Shown: one piece after another, positions 17,617 through 26,311 of the stretch
How the letters are laid out: every line of letters begins with the position of its first letter
How positions within the stretch are numbered: the stretch's first letter is position 1
Assembly: GCA_039922495.1 (NCBI GenBank)
Contig: JBDTEO010000001.1
Location: forward strand, 46,480-110,479
DNA length: 64,000 nt
Origin: JALYYC01 sp039922495
Lineage (GTDB): Bacteria > Chloroflexota > Dormibacteria > CF-121
Reading direction: 5' to 3'
Position numbers and translations under genes: made by a program
Notes under the pieces: model-generated
Database searches by the model: none
What the model saw: only the letters and a program-made list of their open reading frames with translations
Told to the model about the DNA's origin: nothing

Positions 17617-18414
17617 ATGCGCTGCGCAGAAATCGACGCCTTCTTGGGAGCCTATGTTCTGACCGCTCTCGATGAGGACGAGCGGAGTGCCGTTGAGGGA
17701 CACCTGAGACATTGCGATCACCATCGAGCCGCTGTCGAAGATCTCAATCGTCCGATTTCAAGGTTGGCTGCGGGTGTTGCGGTGCGACGGCCTCGTCCCC
17801 GGCTTCGTACCCGCATCATGGATGCGCTTCGGGCCGAGGTCGCCCCGATGTCGGTGGCCCTCGGCTGGAGCGAGGAGCGTCTCGTGTTGGGAAGCCATGC
17901 CTGCGTCTTCCACTCGGATGAGTCCGGGCTCAAAGGCACGATGGCGTTCCTTCGGGCCGGGCTCGACCGGCCCGAGGAGTTCGGTGTCGTCTTTGCCGAT
18001 CAGAGCCGATTTTCTCTACTCGGAGGGTGGCTACAGGAAGGCTATGCCGGCTCGGTCACCAGGCTCATGGACCGCGGCAAACTGGCGATGATCGCCGGTG
18101 CGGCAACCTCCGACAAGCTCATCGAGGGAATTGGCGCTCGGCTAGACCGGGCGATGGGAGACGGCTACAAGGTGATCCGTCTTCTAGGGTTCATCGGCTG
18201 GGACCAGCCGGGCTGGCCGGACACGGCCTCCATCGTCGAGTTCGAACGGAGGGTCAACGCCGTCGTTCGGGCCTATCCCGCCGTGGTCGTCTGCACCTAC
18301 GACATTCCCCGGCTTGGCGGCCTGAGCCTGATGGAGGGTGGTCTTCGAAATCATCAGATCACGATCATGGGCCCGCGGGTCGTGCGGGACAACCCCTTCT
18401 ACCTGGCCGCCTGA
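17617..18414 (+). CDS. Putative anti-sigma factor: zinc-finger N-terminus fused to a MEDS sensor domain
   Basis: 265 residues. ATG 17617 is chosen because GAGGTG (17605-17610) lies six bases upstream; a GTG at 17608 is in frame. N-terminus (about 1-60): a Cys in MRCAEIDAFLGAYVLTALD and HLRHCDHH, an HxxxCxxH variant of the HxxxCxxC zinc-binding anti-sigma motif. Residues about 80-265 resemble the MEDS domain (GSHACVFHSDESGL, GVVFADQSRF, then YPAVVVCTYDIPR, ending HQITIMGPRVVRDNPFY), a sensory domain first noted in DcmR-type regulators. There is no transmembrane helix, so the sensor is cytoplasmic. Anti-sigma function is inferred from motif and pairing. Confidence 0.78.
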   Translation: MRCAEIDAFLGAYVLTALDEDERSAVEGHLRHCDHHRAAVEDLNRPISRLAAGVAVRRPRPRLRTRIMDALRAEVAPMSVALGWSEERLVLGSHACVFHSDESGLKGTMAFLRAGLDRPEEFGVVFADQSRFSLLGGWLQEGYAGSVTRLMDRGKLAMIAGAATSDKLIEGIGARLDRAMGDGYKVIRLLGFIGWDQPGWPDTASIVEFERRVNAVVRAYPAVVVCTYDIPRLGGLSLMEGGLRNHQITIMGPRVVRDNPFYLAA

Positions 18415-18421
18415 GCCACTG

Positions 18422-19042
18422 TTACCTGGGAGCGTAAAAGACGCGGACCGAGTCGGGCAGGGCCGCCAGCAGGTCGTCGGGCAGGTGCTGATCGCCCTGG
18501 GACCGGGCCCACGTCTCGCCAAGGAATTCGTCGACCCATTGCCGGGCCAGCTGGATCACGCCTTCGCGTGGCATCTGTGCCTCCTGGAGCAGCGGCTCGA
18601 CTTGCTTCAGGCACGCATCGAGGTCGTCGAGGTATAGCTGGCCCGCCGCCCGCATCTGCTCGCGGACGGCCTCGGTATCCGCACCTTCGCGGGCGGCCTC
18701 CAGCTGCTGGCCTTTGAGCACCGCCATCCGGTCGACGTAGGCCTGGGCGATCGGCATCACCTCGGTTCGGAGCCGCTGGATCCCACGAATTCGGTCGGCG
18801 CCGATGCGTTGCACCCATGCCGCGCGCCCGGCGGCGTCGCCAAGCTGGCAGGCCCCGTAGTAGTGGCCTTTCTGGCCCGGGACCCGTTTGGTCCCCATGT
18901 GCCGGCAGGACCAGATGGTCCGCAGCGGTTGATCCGAAGCATCGAGGACGAGCGCGTGCCGCGTCTGGTACGAGGGGCAATCGTTGAATTCCGGACCGAA
19001 AGGCTTGGGGTACGGGCAGGCGTCGCCCGGGCGCCCTGTCAT
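18422..19042 (-). CDS. Unknown protein with N-terminal four-cysteine motif
   Basis: 206 residues. Not recognised. Residues 1-70 hold four cysteines (about C9, C22, C46, C65 in DACPYPKPF, NDCPSYQT, WSCRHMG and YGACQLGD), suggesting a zinc or iron-sulfur site. The rest is helical and acidic (about 75-190) with one more Cys, ending PDSVRVFYAPR. ATG has AAGGGTGA directly upstream, and the gene follows the F420-type reductase gene by six bases, so it is its operon partner. Codon use resembles the neighbours. Function unknown. Confidence 0.7.
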   Translation of the reverse strand: MTGRPGDACPYPKPFGPEFNDCPSYQTRHALVLDASDQPLRTIWSCRHMGTKRVPGQKGHYYGACQLGDAAGRAAWVQRIGADRIRGIQRLRTEVMPIAQAYVDRMAVLKGQQLEAAREGADTEAVREQMRAAGQLYLDDLDACLKQVEPLLQEAQMPREGVIQLARQWVDEFLGETWARSQGDQHLPDDLLAALPDSVRVFYAPR

Positions 19043-19048
19043 TCACCC

Positions 19049-19516
19049 TTACGGAAGAGGGCGGATCCTTCCAAGCGGAATGAGCCGCGTGGTTTTCTTT
19101 TCGTAGCCGGCGTAGTTCGGCATGGCGGCGGTGACCTGCTTCCAGAGGGCGGATCGTTCGTTGGGATCGGAGACCCATTCAACCTGGCCCTGGCTGATCT
19201 TGTCGCCGTCCTGGATGGTCACGTTGGGGTTCGCGAGCATATTCTTCCACCACTGGGGGTCGTAGTCCGCACCGCCCATCGAGGCGATGACGACGTAGTC
19301 CAGCCCGTCGCGCAGCGTGCCGAGTGGGATGGTGATCGGCTTGCCGGACGTCCGGCCTTTGACCGTCACCAGGATCGGCACCACCGTCCCCATCTTGCGG
19401 GCCATGCCGCGCTTATAGAGGAACGCATGCAGACTCGCGCCTCTCGCGATCATCCAGCGCATCACCGGGTTTGGTCCCGTAGCGGCCGGAGCGACGCTCG
19501 GATTGGTCTGGCTCAT
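19049..19516 (-). CDS. Deazaflavin (F420)-dependent nitroreductase/quinone reductase (Ddn family)
   Basis: 155 residues, the usual length of Ddn-like split-barrel proteins that use F420H2 to reduce quinones or nitro compounds. Signatures: LVTVKGRTSGKPITIPLG (about 50-66), DGLDYVVIASMGGADYDPQWWKN in two parts (YVVIASMGG, DPQWWKNMLANP) and WKQVTAAMPNYAGYEKKT. Minus-strand TAGAGT six bases before the ATG marks a leaderless start. The gene implies that the host makes F420. Confidence 0.88.
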   Translation of the reverse strand: MSQTNPSVAPAATGPNPVMRWMIARGASLHAFLYKRGMARKMGTVVPILVTVKGRTSGKPITIPLGTLRDGLDYVVIASMGGADYDPQWWKNMLANPNVTIQDGDKISQGQVEWVSDPNERSALWKQVTAAMPNYAGYEKKTTRLIPLGRIRPLP

Positions 19517-19522
19517 GGCCCG

Positions 19523-19528
19523 ACTCTA
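19523..19528 (-). promoter_or_regulatory. -10 element of the Ddn-family gene (leaderless type)
   Basis: Minus strand TAGAGT, then CGGGCC (six bases), then ATG. No SD can be fitted between them. Confidence 0.55.
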
Positions 19529-19685
19529 CCATCTCGCTTCCTCCAACACCCGACGGAACGTTGATGCCGTATCGACGGGGCGTTCGGCCATCACATCCGC
19601 GACTACACGCTCGGACCGCTCCACCTCGCCTGGTTGTGACTCCTGAAGACGATGGCGGGGAATTAGTCCTGATCTGGCGTCGCGA

Positions 19686-20714
19686 TCAGCCTGAAAGTTT
19701 CTTCAGCTTGATGAGGCGGCCGCCGATCAGCCACTCGGTGATGTAGATGTTGCCCTGGCGATCGAGCGCCAGGCTATGCGGACTGTTCAGCCTGCCGGGC
19801 TGGAGGGATTGTGTCCGCTGCGGCTTGCCGTCAGCAGCGACCTCGTTGGGCCAGCCTTCCCGTGCCGGCGCCTCGGCGTCCTCCGCCAGGTAGCCGATCA
19901 GCCGGTCGGCGCTGTCGAGCACGGTCAGGCGTGGGGGACGAAACTCCAGCACCAGCAACCGATCGCCATCGACGGCGAACCAGGTCGGTCGCGACAGGAC
20001 ATCGGCGCCGACCACTCGCTTGAATCGCCCCTCCAGGTCGTAGACCTGGATCCGCGCGTTGTTCCGGTCGGCGATGTAGAGTTCGGGCTCGCCCCGCCGG
20101 CGGTCGATGAAGAGGGCATGCGGTCCTTTGAACCGTCCCGCACCCTCCTCGCCGGAGAGGCTGCGCACATAGCGGCCGCCGGCGTCGTAGCGGTGGACGT
20201 AGCTCTCGCCGTAGCCGTCAGCGACCCAGATGTCGCCGTTGCCGCCGACGCGCGTCTCGTTGACGGCGACGCAGGTGGGACGGTACTCGCCCTGTTGATA
20301 GGCGGCGACCTCCGGCTTCGGTAACTTCGTCAATGTGCGACCGCTCAGCGCCAGCTTCACCACGGTCGAGCCCTCACTGCCGGCAGGCGGTTCGTAGCCG
20401 GAAGCCGCCGTCTGCCGCATCGCGGCATCGGCGACCCAGAGGTAAGCGGCATCGCCCTCCCGAACCGAGGTGATCCCATGGGCGTCGGCCAGCTCGGTCT
20501 CGACCGATCGCCGTAGGGAACCATCGGACTCGAAGAGCAGCAGCATGGGTTCCGAGGGATGCATGGTCGCGATCTCGTCGCTCGGCAGCGCCGCAATGCC
20601 GTGATGCGGCCAGGCTTCGCCGGCCCCCGGTTTCTGCGGGACCTTGGCCCAGTTGTCGATCCATTCGTAGGACAGATCGCCGGTCCCAACGGTGACCGGT
20701 GCGACGTCACGCAT
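19686..20714 (-). CDS. NHL-repeat six-bladed beta-propeller protein
   Basis: 342 residues without signal peptide. Repeated propeller strands with NHL-like blades are visible: HHGIAALPSDEIATM, NGDIWVADGYGESYVHRYD, FKGPHALFIDRRRGEPELYI in parts, ARIQVYDLEGRFKRVVG and NSPHSLALDRQGNIYITEW. Such proteins bind ligands or act as lyases/lactonases of the peptidyl-amidoglycolate lyase type; no reaction can be assigned. The start overlaps the end of the BKACE gene by eight bases, so it works in that operon, perhaps on the same substrate. Confidence 0.8.
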   Translation of the reverse strand: MRDVAPVTVGTGDLSYEWIDNWAKVPQKPGAGEAWPHHGIAALPSDEIATMHPSEPMLLLFESDGSLRRSVETELADAHGITSVREGDAAYLWVADAAMRQTAASGYEPPAGSEGSTVVKLALSGRTLTKLPKPEVAAYQQGEYRPTCVAVNETRVGGNGDIWVADGYGESYVHRYDAGGRYVRSLSGEEGAGRFKGPHALFIDRRRGEPELYIADRNNARIQVYDLEGRFKRVVGADVLSRPTWFAVDGDRLLVLEFRPPRLTVLDSADRLIGYLAEDAEAPAREGWPNEVAADGKPQRTQSLQPGRLNSPHSLALDRQGNIYITEWLIGGRLIKLKKLSG

Positions 20715-21432
20715 GCGCGCTCACCAGGGCGACGGCCGCCGCGACCAGCGCGGCGTTATTTTTCGCCGGCACCCCATCCGGCATCACCAGCGTGTCCTCT
20801 AATCCGATCCGCAAATCATAACGGCGGGCCACGGCGTCGCTGAGTACCGGCCAGGCCGACGGACCAAAGCCGTGCTGCACGATGGGCAGATGGATCCCAC
20901 TGCCCTCGAGGACCCGCCCGATGGCGGCGGCGCTGGCGACGGGGTCAGGCGTCGCCGGGTCATCGATCTCGATCAGGACTCGCAGGCACTTGTCGACAAA
21001 GGCACTGGTGGCAAAGACGCGCGCGTCGGCCACGGAATGCAGGCCGGCCTCGATGCCGACGCCCTTCCGAAGCAGAAGCTGGCAGAGTTCGTCCGTGCCG
21101 TCCTCGGCGAAGTTGACCGAACAGAAGTCGGGGATGCGGGTCCAGGCATCGACCAGCGCCAGTCGCCGGGCCGCGTCCTTGACGATCCACAGCCCGGTGG
21201 TCAGGCCAAGCAGCAGTCCCGGATTGGCGGCGCGGACCGCATCGATGGTGTCGGCACAGTGCTCAGCCTCCAGGGTTTCGCGTCCAAACCGGTCGCGCGC
21301 ATGCACGTGAACGGCACCGGCTCCGGCGGCGCGGGCCTCGGCGGCATCGCGCGCCAGCGAGGCGGGGGAGAGGGGAAGCGCTTCGTGTTCGTGCCGCGCC
21401 CGGGACCCGTTGAGCGCCGCCTTGATCAGCAC
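20707..21432 (-). CDS. BKACE-family beta-keto acid cleavage enzyme (DUF849)
   Basis: 241 residues, shorter than the usual 270-300. The family uses Zn2+ to condense a beta-keto acid with acetyl-CoA and split it; the prototype is 3-keto-5-aminohexanoate cleavage enzyme of lysine fermentation. Visible: AALNGSR at the N-terminus, VHVHARDRFGRETL with zinc-ligand His residues, LGLTTGLWI, and RIGLEDTLVMPDG near the end. Substrate unknown. GTG start with TACAAT seven bases upstream indicates leaderless expression. First gene of a two-gene operon. Confidence 0.85.
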   Translation of the reverse strand: MLIKAALNGSRARHEHEALPLSPASLARDAAEARAAGAGAVHVHARDRFGRETLEAEHCADTIDAVRAANPGLLLGLTTGLWIVKDAARRLALVDAWTRIPDFCSVNFAEDGTDELCQLLLRKGVGIEAGLHSVADARVFATSAFVDKCLRVLIEIDDPATPDPVASAAAIGRVLEGSGIHLPIVQHGFGPSAWPVLSDAVARRYDLRIGLEDTLVMPDGVPAKNNAALVAAAVALVSAHA

Positions 21433-21439
21433 TTTCGGG

Positions 21440-21445
21440 ATTGTA
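21440..21445 (-). promoter_or_regulatory. -10 element of the BKACE-NHL operon (leaderless type)
   Basis: Minus strand TACAAT, then CCCGAAA (seven bases), then the GTG start. The gap to the divergent S9B gene is only 26 bp. Confidence 0.55.
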
Positions 21446-21458
21446 AGACCATATAGGG

Positions 21459-23576
21459 GTGACGACTGCTGAAAAGAGCCGCCTGACGCCCGAGCTGGTC
21501 GCGAGATTTCCGCGACCGGGGATGGCGATCCCGGGCAAACTGCGCTACTCGCCCGACTCGAAATTCGTCACCTACCTCTTCAGCGAGCGCGGCGATCTCG
21601 CCCGCGACCTCTGGCGCCTGGACCTCGCCAGCGGCAAGAAGGAGCACTGGCTTTCTCCACCGGGGGAGGCGGTCACCGAAGAGAACATCTCCCGCGATGA
21701 GGTGTTGCGCCGGGAGCGCCAGCGCCTGCGCGAGACCGGCATCACGGATTACCTCTGGGCCGAAAAGGCGAACGTGATGTTGATGCCGCTGCGGGGCGAC
21801 CTCTACCAGGTCAAGGATGGCGCCACGGCGAAACTCGCCGGCGGTGGCGTGATCGATCCGCAGATCACCCCTGACGGCCGCCGGGTGTTCTTCGTGCGCG
21901 ACAACGAGGTCTGGCGTGTCGACGATGGCGGCGAGTGCCGGCTGACCACCGGCGCGGGGCCGGGGGTGACCAATGGCCTCGCCGAGTTCGTGGCGCAGGA
22001 GGAGCTGGATCGTTCGCAGGGCTACTGGCCGTCTCCCAACGGCGAGCGTGTCGCCTTCGAGCAAGTCGACGAACGCCACATCCCGGTCTTTCCGATCGTG
22101 CACCTGGGCAAGCCGGTATTGGAGATCGAGGAGCACCGCTATCCCTTCGCAGGCATGGCGAACGCGCGCGTCAAGCTCGGTGTCGTCCCGAGCATCGGCG
22201 GGCGGCCAACCTTCATGGATCTCGGCATCGAGGAGGGGTATATCGCGCGGGTGCACTGGCATCCGGATGGCCGCCTCCTCGTCCAGTGGCTCTCGCGCGA
22301 TTGGCACCAGCTCGAACTGCTCGCCTACGACGTCAGCACCGGGGCGGGCAAAGGGATCCTGGTCGATGCGATTAAGCCCTGGGTCAACCTGCATGACGAC
22401 CTCCGCATTGTCGAGGCCACCGGTGAGTTCACCTGGTCCTCGGAGCGCAGCGGCTTTCGCCACCTGTACCTCCATCGACCGGACGGCAGCCTGGTCAGGC
22501 AACTCACCAGCGGCGAGTGGGTGGTCGACGGCAGCGTGGCGCTGGACCAGCAACGGCGCCAGCTCTATTTCGTCGGCTGGCGGGACACGCCCCTGGAGCG
22601 GCAGCTGTTCCGTGTCTCGCTCGACGGCGGGGAAGCCGAACGCCTGACGCGTGAGGGCGGGATGCACGGGGCCGCCATCGCGCCCGACTTCTCGACCTTC
22701 GTTGACGTCGCCGACGACCGGACGACGCCGCCAACCGTGACCGTTCGCGCGCTATCCGGTGCCGTCCGCCACGCGATTCAGAAGCCGGCGGCCGTGGACC
22801 TCCAGCTGACGCCGCCGGAGACGCGCACGTTCCGTACCAGCGACGGGGTGGAGTTGCACGCCGCGATCTACCGGCCGCCGCAGTCGGGCAAGGCGCCGGT
22901 GATCGTTTCCGTCTACGGCGGCCCAGGCCCACAGATGGTCAACGACAGCTGGGCCGAGACCGTCGACCTGCGAGCCCAGATGCTCGCCGAGCGCGGCTTT
23001 GTCGTCCTCAAGGTCGACAACCGGGGCTCGGCCCGCCGTGGGCTCAAGTTCGAGGCACCGATCGCGCATCACATGGGCGGCATCGAGGTGAGCGACCAGG
23101 TCGAGGGGGTCCGCTGGCTCGGCACGCTCGGCTTCGCCGACCTCTCCCGCGTCGGCATCTATGGCTGGAGCTATGGCGGCTATATGACGTTGATGGCCAT
23201 GCTGCGCGCCCCGGAGATCTTCAAGGTTGGGGTTGCCGGAGCCCCGGTGACCGACCAGGCCGGGTACGACACCGCCTATACGGAGAAATACATGGGCACG
23301 CCGATGGAAAACCCCGAGGGCTACAAGCAGTCGGCGGTGCTCACCCATGTCGACCGGCTGCAAGGCCAGTTGCTCGTGATCCACGGCATGATCGACGAGA
23401 ACGTCCATTTCCGTCACACCGCCCGGCTCATGCAGGCTCTGATCGACGCCGGCAAGCCCTTCGACACCCTGCTCTATCCCAATGAACGCCACATGCCGCG
23501 CTCGGAGCGCGATCGGACCGACATGGAGCGGCGTGTGCTCGACTACTTCGAGCGGCACTTGCGGCCATCCGCCTGA
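21459..23576 (+). CDS. S9B-family peptidase (dipeptidyl peptidase 4-like)
   Basis: 705 residues. N-terminal beta-propeller (about 30-440) with FVAQEELDRSQGYWPSP containing the Glu pair that anchors the substrate amino group in DPP4, then an alpha/beta hydrolase domain (about 450-705). Catalytic Ser in GWSYGGYM (about 570), Asp in HGMIDENVHF and His in YPNERHMPR. It removes N-terminal dipeptides, typically Xaa-Pro. No signal peptide, so probably cytoplasmic. GTG start; neither a clear SD nor a perfect TANNNT is present. The HAD gene follows by four bases. Confidence 0.92.
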   Translation: MTTAEKSRLTPELVARFPRPGMAIPGKLRYSPDSKFVTYLFSERGDLARDLWRLDLASGKKEHWLSPPGEAVTEENISRDEVLRRERQRLRETGITDYLWAEKANVMLMPLRGDLYQVKDGATAKLAGGGVIDPQITPDGRRVFFVRDNEVWRVDDGGECRLTTGAGPGVTNGLAEFVAQEELDRSQGYWPSPNGERVAFEQVDERHIPVFPIVHLGKPVLEIEEHRYPFAGMANARVKLGVVPSIGGRPTFMDLGIEEGYIARVHWHPDGRLLVQWLSRDWHQLELLAYDVSTGAGKGILVDAIKPWVNLHDDLRIVEATGEFTWSSERSGFRHLYLHRPDGSLVRQLTSGEWVVDGSVALDQQRRQLYFVGWRDTPLERQLFRVSLDGGEAERLTREGGMHGAAIAPDFSTFVDVADDRTTPPTVTVRALSGAVRHAIQKPAAVDLQLTPPETRTFRTSDGVELHAAIYRPPQSGKAPVIVSVYGGPGPQMVNDSWAETVDLRAQMLAERGFVVLKVDNRGSARRGLKFEAPIAHHMGGIEVSDQVEGVRWLGTLGFADLSRVGIYGWSYGGYMTLMAMLRAPEIFKVGVAGAPVTDQAGYDTAYTEKYMGTPMENPEGYKQSAVLTHVDRLQGQLLVIHGMIDENVHFRHTARLMQALIDAGKPFDTLLYPNERHMPRSERDRTDMERRVLDYFERHLRPSA

Positions 23577-23580
23577 GCGC

Positions 23581-24306
23581 ATGGCGGCGCCGGTGATCCG
23601 CGCGATCATCTTCGACTTCGACGGGCTCATCGTCGATACCGAGGAGCCGATCTTCAGGGTGTGGCAGCGGATCTATCGGGAGCGTGGGCAAGAGCTTCCG
23701 CTCGAGCAGTGGCTGACGATCATCGGCGGAGCGTCGTCGGCGACCTTTGAGCCAAACATCGACCTCGGCCGCCGCACCGGCGCAACGCTGGATCCCTCCG
23801 AACTCGACACCCTCGAACGCCTCTACTACCGCGAGGCGACCACGACGCAGCAGCTTCTCCCCGGGGTTCGCCGCTATCTCGACGATGCGAGACGCCTTCA
23901 CCTGCGGACGGCGATCGCCTCGAGTTCTGGACGCCGGTGGATCGATGAGCACTTGGAGCGCCTGGGCATTGTGGATTGCGTCGATACCATCGTCTGCAAG
24001 GACGACGTCACCCGCGCCAAGCCCGATCCCGAGCTCTACCTGACGGCGCTCGACCGCGTTGCCGCCCAGGCGAGTGAGGCGATCGCCCTGGAGGACTCCT
24101 CCAACGGCATCAAGGCGGCGAAGGCGGCCGGCCTCTACTGCGTGGTGGTGCCGAACGCCATGACGGCGTCGATGGACTTGAGCCAGGCGGATCTTCGGCT
24201 GGCGACGTTACAGGAGATGCCGCTCGCCGACCTTATTCGTCGTACGAACTCGGCGCGATCGCCGCAACCAGCGCCAGGTCGCCCGGGCGCACCGATTTCG
24301 GATTGA
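23581..24306 (+). CDS. HAD-superfamily phosphatase/phosphomutase (subfamily IA)
   Basis: 241 residues starting at ATG 23581. Motif I IIFDFDGLIVDTEE (nucleophile Asp), motif II IASSSGRRW, motif III KPDPELYL, motif IV IALEDSSNGIKAAKAAG; the small alpha-helical cap lies at about 20-85. The DSSNG motif resembles beta-phosphoglucomutase-type enzymes, but the substrate is open. The last ~25 residues run 74 bases into the convergent ParB-like gene and are probably unconserved. Co-transcribed with the S9B peptidase. Confidence 0.88.
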   Translation: MAAPVIRAIIFDFDGLIVDTEEPIFRVWQRIYRERGQELPLEQWLTIIGGASSATFEPNIDLGRRTGATLDPSELDTLERLYYREATTTQQLLPGVRRYLDDARRLHLRTAIASSSGRRWIDEHLERLGIVDCVDTIVCKDDVTRAKPDPELYLTALDRVAAQASEAIALEDSSNGIKAAKAAGLYCVVVPNAMTASMDLSQADLRLATLQEMPLADLIRRTNSARSPQPAPGRPGAPISD

Positions 24307-25232
24307 ACTTCCGTACGTTGGCCGCCATCTTCGTGAGCGCCTCCGCCATCGTCATCGGCGGGGCAGCGTCCTTCTTGCGCGATGGGGGCGTGAAGCGAAC
24401 CGGATTGATCCGGGCGACGACGACCGCGCGCAGGTAGGGACTCTTCATCCCCATCGCCTGCATGTCCCTGACGTGCTGTGCGACGCGATCGTCGATGTCC
24501 ATGATGCGGACCGCCCACTGCTCACGCTGCCGCAACGCGGCCGGGAGGGTGCTGTCGAGGAAGCGATCCACCTTCCGCAGGACCGGCTGATAGGACGACC
24601 CGGCAAAACGCGTGCGCTGCGCGTAGCACGCAGCCCAGCGTGACGAATAGTGGCTGCTCGAAGGTGACCGCATGCTCGATCTCCTTGCTGCGCGGCTGCT
24701 CCTTGGCCAGTTGCCTCGCCATCCGGATCACCTCCAGGCTGCGGTCGCGCAGGTTGTGCGCCTTTTCGGTGTTGAGCGCGAGGATACGAAAGGCCAGCTG
24801 GTCATCCGGAACCAGGAGTACCGTGACCGAACGCATCCCGAGGCGCCGCGCGGCCTCCAGCCGGTGCCGGCCGTTGGGAGACCAGAAGCCATCCGGCGAC
24901 GCGACCGCGATCACCGGGTCGAGGAAGAGACCAGCGGCCCCGATGGCTTCGGCGAGGCGGTCGGCGTGGGTCTTCGACAGATCGCGCTGGAACGGCGTCG
25001 CCACCACCCGCTTGAGCGGCAGGGACGCGAAGACCAGGGGTTGCCCGGCGAACGGATCGCGGTAGGCGCCCAGTACCGCGCCGCCCTGCTCCTCGACTCG
25101 GGTGACGAGGGCCGCCACCCCCCTGTCGGCCAGTTCGAGGCGGCTATCCCGCGGCTCGGGTCCTCGGGCTTCGCCCGGTTTGCGGATGCGGCGCGCCGGC
25201 GCCTTCCGGATGGTCTTCTTCGCCGCCGCCAC
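24233..25232 (-). pseudogene. ParB-like nuclease-domain protein, interrupted by a frameshift
   Basis: Two minus-strand frames make one protein of about 332 residues. The first (from GTG 25232) starts with a basic tail MAAAKKTIRKAPARR, then the ParB/Srx fold: LPLKRVVATPFQRDLSK, DPVIAVASPDGFWSPNGRHR (GRHR-type motif), RILALNTEKAHNLRDRS, up to EQPLFVTLGC near 24632. The rest (YAQRTRFAGSSYQPVLRKVD to the stop at 24233) is in another frame; dropping one base near 24628-24632 joins them. Either a sequencing error or a recent mutation. Function in chromosome partition is not implied; it is one of many solitary ParB-domain proteins. Confidence 0.75.
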
Positions 25233-25238
25233 GACCTA

Positions 25239-25255
25239 AGAGTACGGGAGATACT
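25239..25255. promoter_or_regulatory. Divergent leaderless promoters of the ParB-like and molybdoenzyme genes
   Basis: Minus strand TACTCT (25239-25244) ends six bases before GTG 25232. Plus strand GATACT (25250-25255, imperfect at position 1) ends six bases before GTG 25262. The start codons are 29 bp apart, leaving no room for separate leaders. Confidence 0.5.
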
Positions 25256-25261
25256 TGATTG

Positions 25262-26266
25262 GTGAGGCGCTGGACCAACCTGGCGCTCGTTGTCCTGCTT
25301 GGCTCGGCCTTTACCACCGGCTGGGTCGCCTTCTTCTATGGGACCGCACCGGCCCGGTGGTCGCTCGTCGTCCACGCCGCGAGTGGCTTCGCCGTCGTCG
25401 CGCTCACGCCGTGGAAGTCAGTGATCGCGGCGCACGGCCTTCGTCGTCGCCGGGCCGGTTGGATCGCCTCGGTCGCCTTCACCGGGCTGGTGGTCGTGTC
25501 GGTGCTTGCCGGGCTGCTCCATTCGAGCGGCCTGCTTCGCGAGCTCGGCCCCATCACTGCGATGGAGGTGCACGTCGGGGCCGCCCTGATTGCGATTCCT
25601 TTCGCCGTCTGGCACGTCATCGCGCGCCGCGTCCCGGTTCGTTCGACGGATCTCTCGAGACGAAGCCTGTTGCGTGGCGGGGTCCTGCTTGGGGCTGCCG
25701 GACTCGCGTACGCCGCTTCAGAAGGTGCCGTCCAATTGGCAAATCTGCCCGGCGCCGGGCGACGCTTTACCGGCTCATACGCTCTTGGGTCCCTGCATCC
25801 GGACCAATTGCCCGTCACGCAGTGGATGTTCGATGTCGTGCCGACGATTGCGAGCGCCGACTGGCGCCTGGTCGTCGAGGCCGGTGGGGCCGTCCGTCAT
25901 TGGGCCTACGCGGAGCTGCAGGGATTCGATGATCGGGTCCGCGCCACGCTCGATTGCACCGGCGGCTTCTACTCGGAACAGGATTGGTCGGGCGTCTGGC
26001 TGCACCGCTTGCTTCCCGCCACGCCGGAGGCGATGAGTCTGCTCGTGACCTCGTCGACGGGATACACGCGCCGATTTCCGATCGAGGAGGCGGGCCGGTT
26101 GCTGGTCGCGACCCGCCTCGGCGGCGCCACGCTCGACGCCGGGCATGGCTTTCCGGTCCGGCTGGTCGCCCCGAATCGTCGTGGATTCTGGTGGGTCAAG
26201 TGGGTCACGGCGATCCGGGCGGAAGGGCTTCCCTCCTGGTGGCAGGTGCCTTTTCCGACGCAGTAG
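25262..26266 (+). CDS. Membrane-anchored molybdopterin-dependent oxidoreductase (sulfite oxidase/YedY type)
   Basis: 334 residues from GTG 25262; TTG 25259 is in frame. Residues 1-125 form about four transmembrane helices with His residues (VVHAASGF, MEVHVGAAL, FAVWHVIARR), resembling a small haem b membrane domain. A basic SRRSLLRGG segment and a hydrophobic stretch follow (about 135-160), Tat-signal-like but internal. The rest is an oxidoreductase molybdopterin-binding domain with TLDCTGGFYSEQDWSGVWL, where the Cys should ligate Mo. Probably passes electrons between the membrane and an exported Mo domain. Substrate unknown. Confidence 0.8.
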   Translation: MRRWTNLALVVLLGSAFTTGWVAFFYGTAPARWSLVVHAASGFAVVALTPWKSVIAAHGLRRRRAGWIASVAFTGLVVVSVLAGLLHSSGLLRELGPITAMEVHVGAALIAIPFAVWHVIARRVPVRSTDLSRRSLLRGGVLLGAAGLAYAASEGAVQLANLPGAGRRFTGSYALGSLHPDQLPVTQWMFDVVPTIASADWRLVVEAGGAVRHWAYAELQGFDDRVRATLDCTGGFYSEQDWSGVWLHRLLPATPEAMSLLVTSSTGYTRRFPIEEAGRLLVATRLGGATLDAGHGFPVRLVAPNRRGFWWVKWVTAIRAEGLPSWWQVPFPTQ

Positions 26267-26311
26267 TACGAGGCCTTGCGCGCGGTAGTGTGGTTTTGCC
26301 AGTAGTTAGAT

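Noticed and set aside
19575..19640. Plus-strand fragment ending HHIRDYTLGPLHLAWL
   Set aside because: Only about 24 codons between stops; looks like a gene tail but has no body or start. Possibly debris.
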